This document shows positions 1 through 10,700 of a DNA stretch of 64,000 nucleotides, one piece after another (positions within the stretch are counted from its first letter, which is position 1; each line of letters begins with the position of its first letter). The position numbers were made by a program, and so were the translations under genes. The notes under the pieces were generated by a model. The model was not told the DNA's origin. It was given only the letters and a program-made list of their open reading frames with translations, and did no database searches. Source of the DNA: Rattus norvegicus (taxonomy: Eukaryota; Chordata; Mammalia; Rodentia; Muridae); the NCBI RefSeq assembly GCF_036323735.1, contig NC_086029.1, forward strand, positions 46,146,357 through 46,210,356. The letters are read 5' to 3'.

Positions 1-253
1 AATGAAATTGAGACCTTCCTCTGGCCAGATGGAGACCGGCAGCAGCGTCCCAGACTCAGCTGAACTAAGAGAATCCAGGTATAACAACTGTCTAGTCTGA
101 GTTTCCAGAGAGCTGGCACTGTCCCAGTTAGGAACCCCCCTCCCCCAAAAAAAAGAAAGACCACACAGCCAACGAAGACGCCAGAAGCAAACAAGCAGCT
201 AGGGTGTCTTGCTTCTTCTTTTTTTTTTTTATAACAGATCTCTTAAATAAATC

Positions 254-419
254 AGAGGGATGGCAAGATAGCTCAACTGGTGAAGGTGTTTGCCACCAAG
301 CCTGACACCCTGGATTCCATCCCTGGGACCAACATGGTGAAAGGAAAGAACTTAATCCAATTCCCACGGGTTATCCTCTGACTGCCTCAGGTGCACAGTA
401 GCACATACTCCCAGACTGC
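254..419 (+). mobile_element. B2/B3-type SINE body
   Basis: The stretch reads like the rodent tRNA-derived SINE head (GATGGCAAGATAGCTCAACT, a diverged form of 'GAGATGGCTCAGTGG') followed by a B-box-like 'CCTGGATTCCATCCC' and the usual 'TCCTCTGACTGCC' before a CA tail. It is diverged, so an old copy. Its 3' end runs directly into the CA tract. Whether it is B2, B3 or B4-related is not certain. Confidence 0.65.
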
Positions 420-432
420 ACACACACATACA

Positions 433-467
<35 letters not shown>

Positions 468-573
468 ACAGACACACACACACCACACACACACCACACA
501 CACACCACAGACACACACACACCACACACACACCACACACACACCACAAACACACACACACACCACACACACA

Positions 574-620
<47 letters not shown>
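420..620 (+). repeat. (CA)n microsatellite with periodic ACC interruptions
   Basis: About 200 bp of CA repeat interrupted by 'ACCACA' and 'ACCACAGACACA' at near-regular spacing, giving a secondary period on top of the dinucleotide. It is the expanded tail of the SINE just upstream and ends in an A-rich 'CCCTAAATAAAAATAC' remnant of the SINE poly-A. The open frames through it (poly-CV on one strand, poly-HT on the other) are products of the repeat. Confidence 0.95.
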
Positions 621-622
<2 letters not shown>

Positions 623-699
623 AAATAAAAATACATTCTTTTAAAAGACAACTAAAATATAAAACATCAGTGTCTCATGAGAATTATCTTTATCTCTCC

Positions 700-1012
700 C
701 CACTGACACTCTGCAGCTTAAGCTCCTAAGGCAGGAGCCTTTGAAGGACACACCTATCCAAAATGTTTCTGAAAAGTGAGCTACCTGCTTGGGTCTGTGG
801 ATCGCAGGCAGGAAATCAAGTCGCTCAGCCACCAGATGCTCGCACCACGTTGTACAGCCTTAGGATGTTCAGGCACACCCTGTTGTACAGCATAAAGCAA
901 TGGGCTGACCATTAACTGAAGCCTCCAAGACCCTGAGTCAAAAGAAACTTTCCTTCCTCCTTTGTTAATTATCTTGGGCATTTTGTTACAAATGACAGAA
1001 AGCAGACTAACA
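700..1012 (+). mobile_element. MaLR-type LTR relic, 3' part
   Basis: The end of this stretch ('AAACTTTCCTTCCTC...TTAATTATCTTGGGCATTTTGTTACAAATGACAGAAAGCAGACTAACAC', read discontinuously) follows the 3' end typical of MST/MLT1-type LTRs, which finish with 'GACTAACACA'. The 5' boundary is my estimate. No internal retroviral sequence follows. Confidence 0.5.
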
Positions 1013-2734
1013 CACTCTCCCTAAAACACTGCCTAACCAGGAACAAACTGGTTCTAGAAGTAACCACCCACGCTGTAGTTCCCAGATCTTGCAACTCCTG
1101 TTAGCAGTCTGTTCTTGGTGTCTATGCTGGAGATGCTGCCCTTCCTGAGACCATCAGATGGAGATGCTGCCTCGCTCCCCGTTCAGAGACCATCAAACAG
1201 AGCTCTTTGACTCTTTCTCCCCGATGACTTTGATGTTGGGGATGAAGTTATGGGAAATTATTGTTTCTGCCTAATGCCAGGAAAGCAAGCAACAGGGGTC
1301 ACCGGTGGCATCGTAGAGGGCTACTAGTGCTCAGAACTGCGTTCCTGTTCGTTTGCTCTTTGAGGAAAACATATCTAGTCAACACTGGTACGTTTGCCTG
1401 CTCCAATTAACCCACAGTAACCACAAAATCTGACCCTACAGTTTATGAACAAATCATGTCTATATGAAGTCGTTTAACTGACAATATTTGAGAGCTAGCT
1501 TCCCTCCAAGCCTGCCCCACAGCGAAGTGTCACTCTGGTGACAAACACGATGTCTTATTTTTATTTAGTAACTCTAGTTAACTGAATTGCTCTTTAAAAA
1601 AAATAAATGCTTCTAAAACTAATATTTATATGTCTTCCAGATCTGTTCTAATTGGCTTTGTGAAATCAATGTCCCCCTTGATAATTGATAAGAGACTGTC
1701 TCTTTTTTCCTGTGTTGGCAATATCTTGGTTTGAATAACTGGACAGATAACTCCTTCACAAATATGAAAAACAGATTTTTCGGAAACAAGCTTATTTTAT
1801 TAAGCCATGTTATTTAATTTTATCTGACATTTGAAAGTCATTTTTTTGCTGGTAAGCAGTCTACATTAATACGTTGAGTTCACATAGAGTTTAACAATAT
1901 GAATTTCCTATCAGAGAAAAGTACAATGTATGTTTGGCAGGGGCCAAGTTCATGAGGAATTAACGGTTATCAAATCCCAGCGGCAAACAAATTATCGCCA
2001 TGCCTCTCTTGCCAGCTGCCAGGCAGCCAATCTGCACTTTCAAATTCTGCCTCTTTCACCAGGCTCAGGAATGGGAGAAGGAGACACTTCACGCATCCTA
2101 CCCAACGTCATCAAGTATGCTCATCTGCGAGGAAGCAGCTGTCAGACGGTGGGGGGAAGTGTAAATCAGCTTAAAACAAAGTTCATATAAAAAATTATCT
2201 CGGTTGCACGGTAGAAAGCAAGTTATTTTTATGTGCAGAAGTAGATGTGACAAGAATCTGTCTCCATGTATAAATTAAGAGGATCTCTTTTAAAAATGTG
2301 CTTTAATGGTTTATTCTTAATTTTCAATTTTCTACCAATATACATTTTAAGATTTGGCTCATAGTTTTAAAATGTACAAATTAAGCAACAACGCAAACAG
2401 CAAATAACAAACAACCACGAGGAGGAAAGTGTTGTCTCTCTCTGTAAATATAAATCCTGCGAAAAGACACTGAGTGACCACTTTTTCTCCATAAAGTTGT
2501 GTCCTTTTGGAAAATCACAGCTCAACTGGCACAAGTATTGCTCCCTTAGCGTGCCTCTGTGTCCTCAAAGGGGTAATTTTCCTGCCTCTCCTGAGCCCCG
2601 GACAGGATTACTATAGCCCCTCTGTCTCCGGCCTTTTAGCAGTAGTTCTTTCCCGGGCTGTGGATGGGGCAGATTGCCAGACAGCAGCCAAGAACCTGTG
2701 CCCCGCCCTGGGCCCTTTGCTCCCTGGAGGAAGG
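1013..2734. other. Single-copy AT-rich stretch, candidate conserved non-coding DNA at 1560-2480
   Basis: No repeat family, RNA gene or credible exon is visible. From about 1560 the sequence is AT-rich with several homeodomain-like cores (TAATTG/CAATTA) and no microsatellite decay, which is how vertebrate developmental enhancers often look. A weak two-copy repeat of about 42 bp ('GGAGATGCTGCC' with 'GAGACCATCA') lies at 1126-1200. The 86-residue open frame at 1930-2190 matches nothing I know. Confidence 0.4.
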
Positions 2735-2812
2735 GATGCTCAGTGTCTAGATCAGTGCCTGCCACCTCATCGGCACTAAGCCAATGATAAATAAATGAAG
2801 CAATCAGTGAAG
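2735..2812 (+). mobile_element. Probable L2/MIR tail
   Basis: 'CAGTGTCTAGATCAGTGCCT', then 'GGCACTAAGCCAATGATAAATAAATGAA' in shorter pieces, resembles the L2/MIR 3' tail ('AGTGCCTGGCACATAGTAGGCACTCAATAAATG'). It is very diverged, as expected for an ancient mammalian repeat. Boundaries are approximate. Confidence 0.4.
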
Positions 2813-5136
2813 GAGTAAAGACATTGTTATGGTAGCTATGGGAGGGGTTTGTCATAGAGCACACCCAGTTCATCCAGCCGCATCGCCAGTAGTTCTCCAG
2901 TCCTCATCTCCATCACACGGGGTAGCTTTAGTTTGGTTGCTCCGTGGGTACCAGCACTCATGTGTTAGCATTCTTCCAACCTCATGACCTATTGAGGTCA
3001 GTTCTCTAGAAACGAACAGCTCTCAAGCACTAACTTCTAATGGAATTGGGCAATGTGGCCAACGTTGAACAGTGTCGAGGCGTGCTCAACCTTAGGGCAT
3101 TGTGACACACCGCTGTCTGCACAACTGAATGGCAAGAGAGTCTCGTGATGTTTGAAGAAGATCTATGATGCTGCGTTGGGAGGAAGTCACAGCTATCCTG
3201 CACTGCGTGTGGGCCAGGGGCAGTGAGTCCAACACTCCACCAGTCAACGACTACACCACACACAAGGTTCATCCAACAGCCAGTGTGCAAATAGCCTTCA
3301 AGTGACCAGTGTGTCCCAAGTGTGAGGAAACTTAAACCCAAAAGACTTTCCACACTTCTCAGTGGACCTCTCTGGTCCCTTCCTATGAGCCCACCATGTG
3401 GAAGGATGTTCAGCTTCCCCACCAAACTCCAGCTCCCACACGAGCAGTTCCCCCCCATCCCCCTTAACCTCTAACTTACACCTGCTCTTCAGTCCTCCCT
3501 AACTGCAGCCCCCCAGAGCCTCCACATCAGACTTCACCCACCCCACCCCCAAGTGTCACTCAAGGCTGATTGACAGAGTTGTCTCCGTGACATTGCCCCG
3601 GATGCAGTTTGGAGAACTGTCTGCACAAAGCTCACACTGACTCTGTTTGAGTCTTGAGTCTTGACGGGATGGGATTAAACCAAGTTGAAAGATAATCTTG
3701 TGAACACAGGCTATTTCTTAAATGAGTCGATCTCTTTCCTTGGGGGTTGGAGGTGGGGAGAAATTGAGAATGAGTGAATGCACGAGACATATTCTCACTT
3801 CATCACAGTGGCACAAGGTCACTGACCCATGGAAGTGACTGACACAGTGTCTTCATAGAAGCAACATCCCTTCTCACTTACCCAGGGTCTGGTCAAACAG
3901 AGCGAGGCACACTTTGGCCTGACTTCGGTGATGCTTTGTTTCCCATCCATGATTCTGAATCTTCTTTATGTTCTGGAATCAGCACTCTTTGATCCTCTAT
4001 GCCTCCCTCCCAAGGCAAAATTACAAACTGCCTTCAAGTAGGAACTGGGGACTTGATCTAATAAAAAACAGGAACCCATCTTCCAACAGGAGAGATACCA
4101 CGAGGCCTGTGCTCATCGCTTTGGGAGGAACTCGATAGAATGATGACCCCATCCAACATGCTTGGCTTCTGGTTTTCGGCAAGACACCTCCGGCTGCTTC
4201 CAGGAACACACCGTGAGGAATTAAAGCCACAAGCATGAAATCACCTGCACTTTATCTTGAGCAAAACAGAAAAACCATCAGAGAGTAATTAGACTTGGTC
4301 AAATGGGAAATAAAGGAGCATTGACACAGGAAACAAAAGCTCAAGGCACAGAGAACAAACGGTGCGAGCAGGGAGCGGTCAAGCAGAGGAGAAAGAAATG
4401 CAGGGCACACTGGGTCAGCAAAGGTCTTTACTGAAACTCAGCTTGCAGTTACTGCAGAGGCCGCGAACTTGGCTCCTTGCCCCCTCTTAGGGGCCATTGT
4501 ACCTGAGTCACCAGCAGGTACGGGAACACCAGTGGCCTCTGCCTCGATGCGGTCACACAAGCAATACAGAAACCACTTTTGGCCAGGCTGCAAATGATCA
4601 TAATGGAAAGCAAATATTGTTAAAAAGACCATCATTTTTAGTGATTAAAATAATCCAGGGCAGGGAAAAAAATTTCTCCCATAAGTTTCTAAGTTATCAT
4701 TTATCATCGTTCTGCCGCAAGAAGCCGGGGTAATTTTATTTTTCCTGACTTCTATTAAAAAGATCAATACATATGATTCCAAAGAGTCTCCGCTTATGAA
4801 AAGATGGAGCGAGCCTGTAATCGCACATGAAAGTATTGGCTGTCATTGGCAGGGAGATTGATCTGAACAGACAGCCAGCCCAGCGTGAAAGGACTTAGAA
4901 ATTTCCATCGGGCTGCCCGGCAACTTTCACCTTCTATAATTAAACACAGATAACAGATTACCATATCAGAGGAAGGGTGGCACTGGGGTACTCAGCAGAT
5001 GCCCACTTTAGCAAGGCTATACTGGATTTCTCAATGAGGGCTTTCATTTGGTGACAGATGATTCACACAGCCCCAGAACCCAAAGTCACGGTTCAATGTG
5101 CACTGACCAGCGGCTGCAGGATGAGAATCTTATACA
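2813..5136. other. Single-copy stretch; conserved-looking block at 4600-4960
   Basis: I see no recognisable repeat or gene between 2813 and 4600. The longest open frame (142 codons, minus strand, 3030-3458) resembles no family. From 4600 to 4960 the sequence becomes AT-rich with TAATTA, GATTA and TTAATC-like cores and a long run free of simple repeats, so it is a candidate conserved non-coding element. Confidence 0.35.
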
Positions 5137-5208
5137 GTCACCCATGTGTCCTGGGTCACCCAGGTGTCCTGAGTCACCCACATGTCCCTGGTCACCTATG
5201 TGTCTCAG
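5137..5208 (+). repeat. 18-bp tandem repeat, 4 copies
   Basis: Four head-to-tail copies of an 18-bp unit, consensus GTCACCCATGTGTCCTGG, with 1-5 differences between copies. The unit length is a multiple of three, so it leaves a repeated peptide in one frame, but no gene structure surrounds it. Confidence 0.85.
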
Positions 5209-5867
5209 TCCTTAATGGGTTCACATGCTCAGGCAACTCTCAGAACTAAGTAACATGCATGGGAATGGGCCGGGCTCACCCATGAGCAGGATGTCCTTCA
5301 TGTTTAGCCCCTTGGTGCTGATCATGTACAACTCTCAGGAACTGAGCCCACAGGGGAGCAAACAGTTTGCCTCATTGCCTAGCTTACCTCCCCAGAAACC
5401 CACTTACAGTATAGTCAGGATGCTAGCTACAAAGCAAGATGGAATCTTTATGGGTCCTTGAAGGCCAGGTAAACTTGGGAATTCAGACCTGTGGTCGGAA
5501 AGCGTTCTACACTGAGAGCGTTGTTTACAGAGACAGTGTTCTGCACATACTAAAGGACAGTGGACCCACACTTGAACGCTAATAAACAATACACTTAAGA
5601 GACAGAGACCAAGTGCTCTGAGCTGAGATTCCCCTGGACGTTCTCAGACAACTGTGTAGTTTATCACCTGCCCATCCTCTTACCTTGTTTAAAAACATCT
5701 GGGCATCCCACAACCATCATAATAGTTCACAATTAGTAACCATGGGTCATTCTGTAACGGACTAAAATCTGGGACTGAAAAAGACTGGCATGAGGTCGAA
5801 GAAAAATAGGTGGAGCGTGATTGAGTGAGCTTTATGTCCTCAGCACTGTTTACCCGGGACTCCAGAG

Positions 5868-6312
5868 GCCAGCAGTGTGCGCTCTCACAGAGAGGCATGT
5901 ACCTCAGTGTGTGCTCTCACAGAGAACATGTGCAGCAGTGTGTGCTCTCACAGAGAGGCATGTACCTCAGTGTGTGCTCTCACAGAGAACATGTGCAGCA
6001 GTGTGTGCTCTCACAGAGAGGCATGTACCTCAGTGTGTGCTCTCACAGAGGACATGTGCAGCAGTGTGTGCTCTCACAGAGAGGCATGTGCAGCAGTGTG
6101 CTCTCACAGAGGGCATGTACCTCAGTGTGTGCTCTCACAGAGGACATGTGCAGCAGTGTGTGCTCTCACAGAGAGGCATGTACCTCAGTGTGTGCTCTCA
6201 CAGAGAACATGTGCAGCAGTGTGTGCTCTCACAGAGAGGCATGTACCTCAGTGTGTGCTCTCACAGAGGACATGTGCAGCAGTGTGTGCTCTCACAGAGG
6301 ACATGTGCAGTA
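5868..6312 (+). repeat. Minisatellite, 63-bp dimeric unit (32 + 31 bp)
   Basis: About seven copies of a 63-bp unit built from two related halves that share 'CAGTGTGTGCTCTCACAGAG'. One half continues AGGCATGTACCT (32 bp), the other AACATGTGCAG or GACATGTGCAG (31 bp). Near 6080-6115 a half-unit has been lost or shifted, and the array ends with two GACATGTGCAG halves in a row. The unit contains no stop codon in any frame on the plus strand, so all three frames stay open for 160-195 codons. These frames have no gene context. Confidence 0.95.
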
Positions 6313-7220
6313 GTTTGCCCTATCACTCCCCTATGAGTTCTTACATGCTTTCTTTTTCCGACTTCTGTAGAACATCCCAAAATCACAGCTCATCTCAGGT
6401 ACAGGCATGCACACAATGTAGAACTCTGTTCCTCCATGTTTTAAACAAAACACACTCTTGATCTTACAAAAATGCCAGAAATGCTTTCACTTTTGTAATG
6501 TCCTGTAATAGCACTATCAGGAGCAAATTCCTCCAAAGACAGGACAAGAGTAAGTTCCAGGAGTTATTTTAAGATATTCAAACTTAGTAAATTCTTTCCC
6601 ATTTTCAGCTGAGTTTTTCTTGCAATTAAAAAAAATAAATTTCCATCTCACTAATGAAGTCAATATTTTTAGAAGAGGGAGACATATAATTTTTTCCGTG
6701 TGTTCTTCGTACACAGTTCTGTGTAAACACTCATGTTCGTGCCATGCTGGCCAGGAGGGACTCTTTCCTTTTTTAAGCCAATTCTCCTTTTACAAAGTTC
6801 AAAGTAAAATCAAACCAGGACACAGTGGCTTTAAAAGAGGGGCCCAATGGCTAATAAGACTGGTGTAAGAAACCATGTGTTCTGATGCTAAAATCGGTTC
6901 TAGAAGGCTATCTGAGTTATAAAATGCTACAATAAACAGTTTATGGTGTCACTAAGGATGCTTGGAGATAGGATCCGCTCCAGCCATCCTCTGCCATGCC
7001 CTGTCTTGTTCCCTTCTTGGAAAGGCTATGAAATAAAATGTTACTCCTAAATCCAGTACATGTCTCTCGAGGGAGAGATCCCAAGGCATGAACACTAGAC
7101 TCAGGCTTGTACTGGACTGGGCTGGAATCAAGTGTGTCACATGATCTACAAGTGTCTCTCACCCCTGTGCTTGGTGTGTAGTCTGACAAAGACGTGACTG
7201 AGGCATAAACGTGTCTGAAA
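6313..7220. other. Single-copy stretch, nothing recognised
   Basis: AT-rich sequence without an identifiable repeat, RNA gene or plausible exon. Short open frames on both strands are at chance length. Confidence 0.5.
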
Positions 7221-7440
7221 GGGGACTGGAGAAGTGACTCTGTGACTAAGAGCACTGACTGTTCTTACAGAGGACCTGGGTTCGATTCCCAGCACCTACA
7301 TAGAGGCTCACAAATGTCTGTGGGACTCCAGTTCCGGGGAGATTTGATGCCCTCTTCTGGCCTCTGCAGGTATTGCATGCATGGGATGCATAGCCCTATG
7401 CGTAGGTAAAACATCCATACACAAAAAATAAAAACTAAAT
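7221..7440 (+). mobile_element. B2 SINE
   Basis: A nearly full-length B2: head 'GGGGACTGGAGAAGTGACTC', B box 'GGGTTCGATTCCCAGCACC', the diagnostic 'CCAGTTCCGGGGAGATTTGA' and 'GCCCTCTTCTGGCCTCTGCA', then an A-rich 3' end. The intact B box and low divergence in the head indicate moderate age. It continues directly into an AAAT tail. Confidence 0.9.
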
Positions 7441-7444
7441 CTTA

Positions 7445-7484
<40 letters not shown>

Positions 7485-7492
7485 AAATAAAG
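7441..7492 (+). repeat. (AAAT)n tail of the B2
   Basis: About 12 copies of AAAT following the B2 body, with one TAAT interruption near the end. A typical SINE-tail microsatellite, likely length-variable between strains. Confidence 0.95.
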
Positions 7493-7689
7493 CAAGGCCT
7501 CTAGTGTGCTGCTTTTCCAAATACTTTAGAAATCACAAAGTATTTTCAAAATAAAACAAGAAAGAAAAAATAAAGTTATGATGTATCTGTGTAAAGACTG
7601 CAGAGAAAGGGGACCCGTAAGATGTATGGAGAGAAGTAGAGAAATATAAAAAATTCACTCACATAATTATACACGTCAATGAGTCCCAG

Positions 7690-7995
7690 GGCCTATGTGT
7701 TGGGTCCGAGAGCTGTAGAGGCTCAAGATCTGATGGCTCAGTGCTAGTCTGAGTTCTAGGGCCTGAAAGTGTGTACAGCCAGTGTGAGAGTACAGGGCCT
7801 CTCACTCCGTAGAGCATCACCTGTTCATCTTACTGGCTCTCCATTGCTTAGATGGAATCTACTTTACTAAGTCAACCACTGTAAATGTTAATCTTGGCTA
7901 CACACACCCTCCTAGAAATGCCCAGAATCTCAAACCACACGTCTGGGCATTCCATGGCTCAATCAAGTGGACACAAAGTCAACCATTATGGTAAC
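7690..7995 (-). mobile_element. ERVL-type LTR relic (MLT2/MT2-like), antisense
   Basis: The right end ('CGTCTGGGCATTCCATGGCT', then 'CAATCAAGTGGACACAAAGT' and 'CAACCATTATGG') is the reverse of the start typical of MLT2-like LTRs ('GGTTAATTTTATGTGTCAACTTGGCTGGG'). The left part is diverged. Subfamily and class are from memory and tentative. Confidence 0.5.
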
Positions 7996-8304
7996 ACGTG
8001 TCTTGGTTGCTTTCCCATTGCTGTGATAAAACCCATGGCCAAGCAACTTATAAAAGAACGCATTTAATTTCAGATTATAGTGTAGGGGTTAGAGTCTATG
8101 GTATTAGAGCTAAGAGCTGACATCTTCGTTCACAGGTCGGAGGTAAAGAGAGAGACGCCTGGGAACGGGGTGGGCTTTTGAAATCTCAAAGTCGACCCTA
8201 GTGACATACTCCTCCAGCAAGACCACACCTCTCATCCTTCCCAAACAGTTCCACCAGGTGGGAATCAAATATTCAAATATATAAAACTATGAGGTGGGGG
8301 GATG
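7996..8304 (-). mobile_element. Rodent LTR-like repeat, antisense
   Basis: 'TGTCTTGGTTGCTTTCCCAT' followed by 'TGCTGTGATAAAACCCATGG' is the reverse of the common rodent LTR end '...TATCACAGCAATAGAAACCCTAACTAAGACA'. Later, 'CTCCAGCAAGACCACACCTC' is another hallmark of the same rodent repeat group. Probably ERVL-like; a hAT-type DNA element (URR1 group) is the alternative I cannot exclude. Confidence 0.6.
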
Positions 8305-8665
8305 TCTTAGCGTGTAACGAAAAACGGTGACCTAAAGCAGGTTAGGGAAGAAAACATTTCACTCACAGTTCCATACAACAGTTCATCATCAGAGCAGCAA
8401 GGGCAGGAGCTGATGCAGAAGCCATGGAGGGATGCTGCTTGCTGGCTTGCTCCTCGTGGCTTGCTCAGCCTGCTTTCTTATAGAACCCAGGACCACCAAC
8501 CCAGAGATGGCCCCACCCACAGTGGGCTGGGCCTTCCCCTGTCAGTCACTGATTAAGAAACTGAACGCCCTACAGCTGGATTTTATGGAGGCATTTTCAC
8601 AATTGAGGATCCCTCCTCTCAGAGGAGTTTAGCTTTTTTTAAGCCGCCATAAAATTAGCCTGCAC
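8305..8665 (-). mobile_element. Rodent ERVL-like LTR, antisense, near full length
   Basis: The sequence contains 'GCCATGGAGGGATGCTGCTT', 'CTTATAGAACCCAGGACCAC', 'GTGGGCTGGGCCTTCCCC' and 'TTTTATGGAGGCATTTTCAC', and ends '...CCATAAAATTAGCCTGCA'. It is the mirror image of the copy at 9535-9930 and belongs to the same family. It abuts the preceding LTR-like repeat. Confidence 0.7.
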
Positions 8666-9011
8666 GGGTCTGTAAAGGCCCTAAAAACACAGACTCTAGG
8701 GTCCCCTCCAGAGCCTGCAGCTTTCCCAAGCTCCCACGTCCTGCCGCGCTGGGCTTCATAGACTCGGGAAGCCCAGGAGCGAAGCCAGGTGGTGACTGGC
8801 AGGCTGGGCGTGGTCTTCGTTTCATCTCCTTCTCAGAAACAAACAAACTGATCATAAATTCCAATCAGCATTCTTTACAGGACAGATTGACATCGAAACT
8901 GACTGCTTAAAATATTTTATTGATTTCACTTATTAAATAATTCTTGGATTTGTTTCAGCAAGGGGAGTTCAGTACAATGTTACTACCCACGAATTGTGTG
9001 CCGCTTAAAGC

Positions 9012-9030
9012 AAAAAAAAAAAAAAAAAAA
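9012..9030 (+). repeat. Poly-A run of 19
   Basis: An uninterrupted run of 19 A after 'GCTTAAAGC'. No SINE body is visible upstream, so its origin is unclear. Confidence 0.9.
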
Positions 9031-9071
9031 CTTCTACCAAATGGGCAAAGCGAGTCATTAAAAATGGAGAC

Positions 9072-9426
9072 GAGGGACTGGGGAGGTGGATCAGTCAGCC
9101 GAGGGCTCACTGCACAGCATGAGGACCTGATTCCTGTACCCCAAACCCACGTGACGAAGCCAGATTTGGTAGAAAGCTTCTGAAGTCCAGCTCTGGGGAG
9201 ACAGACGCAGGCAGAGCCTCGGGGCTCCTGGCCTGTCAGCCTGGCCTAATAGGTGAGCTCGTGGCCAGGGAACGTCTGTCTCAACAAAACAAGGGGTCTG
9301 ACCCCTGAGCAAGGACATCACGGGATGAACTCTGTCCTCCGCATGCGTGCACATGCACACATGAGCAAGTTCATGTCTGCAAACACACATGCACCTCGCA
9401 CACTCAAACACACACACATACACACC
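9072..9426 (+). mobile_element. B4/RSINE1-type SINE with CA tail
   Basis: ID/tRNA-like head ('GGGACTGGGGAGGTGGATCA...AGCATGAGGACCTGATTCC'), B1-like middle ('GGCCTGTCAGCCTGGCCTAA', 'TAGGTGAGCTCGTGGCC', 'TGTCTCAACAAAACAAGG'), then a CA-rich tail. This order of ID-like head plus B1-like body is the B4/RSINE1 architecture. Diverged but complete. Confidence 0.85.
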
Positions 9427-9534
9427 TGGTGGGTATGAGTATACATTGTTATTACTTGTACCAGTCCAGACAAACGGAAAAGCATATTTAGTTAGTGTCT
9501 ACAAGGTATGGCGGTTAGAATGAAGAGTTCCTGC

Positions 9535-9930
9535 ATCCTGGCTAGTTTATGTCAACTTGTCACAACCTAGGGTCTTCTGAAAGGAGGAAGCCTCAATTAA
9601 GAAAATGCCCTCCATAAGATCCAATGTAGGGCATTTATTTGCTTAATTAGTGATTGACAGGGGAAGGCCCAGCCCATGGTGGGTGGAGTCATCCCTGGGC
9701 GGGTGGACCCGGGTTCTACAAGAAAGCCAGCTGAGCAAACCAGTAAGCAGCACCCTCCATGGCCTCTGCATCAGCTCCTGTCTCCAGGTTCCTGCCCTGC
9801 TTGAGTTCCTGTCCTGACTTCCTCCAGTGATGGACAGTGATGTGGAAACATAAAAAGAATAAACCCTTTCTTACCCAAGTTTTCCTCATGGTATTTTATC
9901 ATAGCACTAGTAATCTAAAGTAAGACACGC
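9535..9930 (+). mobile_element. Rodent ERVL-like LTR, sense, near full length
   Basis: Begins 'TCCTGGCTAGTTTATGTCAA' and ends 'TATTTTATCATAGCACTAGT...AAGACAC', with 'CAGCCCATGGTGGGTGGAGT' and a polyadenylation signal (AATAAA, about 9860) just before the 3' end, as in solo LTRs. It is the inverted partner of 8305-8665, about 0.9 kb away. Confidence 0.7.
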
Positions 9931-10371
9931 TCCCTCAGCCCACTAGCATCTGACACTCTTCATGTGAAATGACAATTAACTCATTCCAGAGTCACAAGTG
10001 CCACAGCTAAAACTTCAATCACAAAAGACTCATCATTACCCAATCCACATCACCTGACGGCTGTTCCCTGTCCCATCAAATCTGCTTGCTCCCTCTAAAT
10101 CCTAAACGAGGGCAGCCCTTTCCATGACGGGGAGTAAATTACAAAATTCCAAGATGCTACAATCGCTTAAATAATGTTCTCCATCTTAATTAGATATGAA
10201 TGCAGTGGCTCCTGGGCGACTCGCCATCGGGATATGGAGAACTGTCAGAAGATGTCAATGGCTCCAGTTCCTTGGTGACTCACCTTTTCACCAGAGGCCC
10301 AGCACAGACAAACAGGCACAAGTCCAGTGACAGCCACAAGTGACAGCAAGGAAAGTGTTGGTGGAAAATGT

Positions 10372-10495
10372 CAGGCCTAGCAGGGCATGGTAGCCAAGCA
10401 TTGTACACCCTACTCGGGAGACTGAAGTGGGAGGTCACAAGTCACAGGCCAGATGGTGAGTTCCAAGGTAACCTGGGCTATGAATTGAGTTATAG
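10372..10495 (+). mobile_element. B1 SINE
   Basis: Follows the B1 (7SL-derived) order: 'CTAGCAGGGCATGGTAGCCA', 'TACTCGGGAGACTGAAGTGG', 'TGGTGAGTTCCAAGGTAACC', 'TGGGCTATGAATTGAG'. Diverged from consensus by many substitutions. A purine-rich tract replaces its A tail. Confidence 0.85.
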
Positions 10496-10700
10496 GAAAG
10501 AAGAGAGGGAGGGAGGAAGAGAGAGAGGGGAAGAGAGGGAGGGAGGAAGAGAGGGAGGGAAGGAGGGACAGAGGGGGAGAGGGAAGGAGGGAGGGAGGAA
10601 AGAATGAGGGAAGGAGGGAAGGAGAAAGGAATGGAGGGAGGGGTGAAAGGGGAGAGAGGAGGGAAGGAGAGGAGGAGGGAAGAAAAAAAAGGAAAAGAAA
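10496..10700 (+). repeat. Polypurine (GGGA/GGAA/GAGA)n tract
   Basis: About 200 bp of almost pure purine on the plus strand, made of GAGG, GGAA, GGAG and AGAG blocks, ending in AAAAAAAAGGAAAAG. It starts at the 3' end of the B1, so it probably grew from the SINE tail. Polypurine strands of this kind can form triplex DNA. Confidence 0.9.

Noticed and set aside
3030..3458. 142-codon minus-strand frame
   Set aside because: No recognisable domain, no convincing start or splice context, and chance-length for 64 kb of sequence on six frames.
5868..6312. p53 response elements in the minisatellite
   Set aside because: Only half-site-like cores with one mismatch each, spaced farther apart than the 0-13 bp needed for a full site.
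5821..6461. Three overlapping frames of 162-194 codons
   Set aside because: All derive from the 63-bp minisatellite, which has no stop codon in any plus-strand frame. No exon context.
8251..8264. CTCF-like CCACCAGGTGGGAA
   Set aside because: Mismatch at the critical C of the core GGC, and it lies in a decayed LTR-like repeat.
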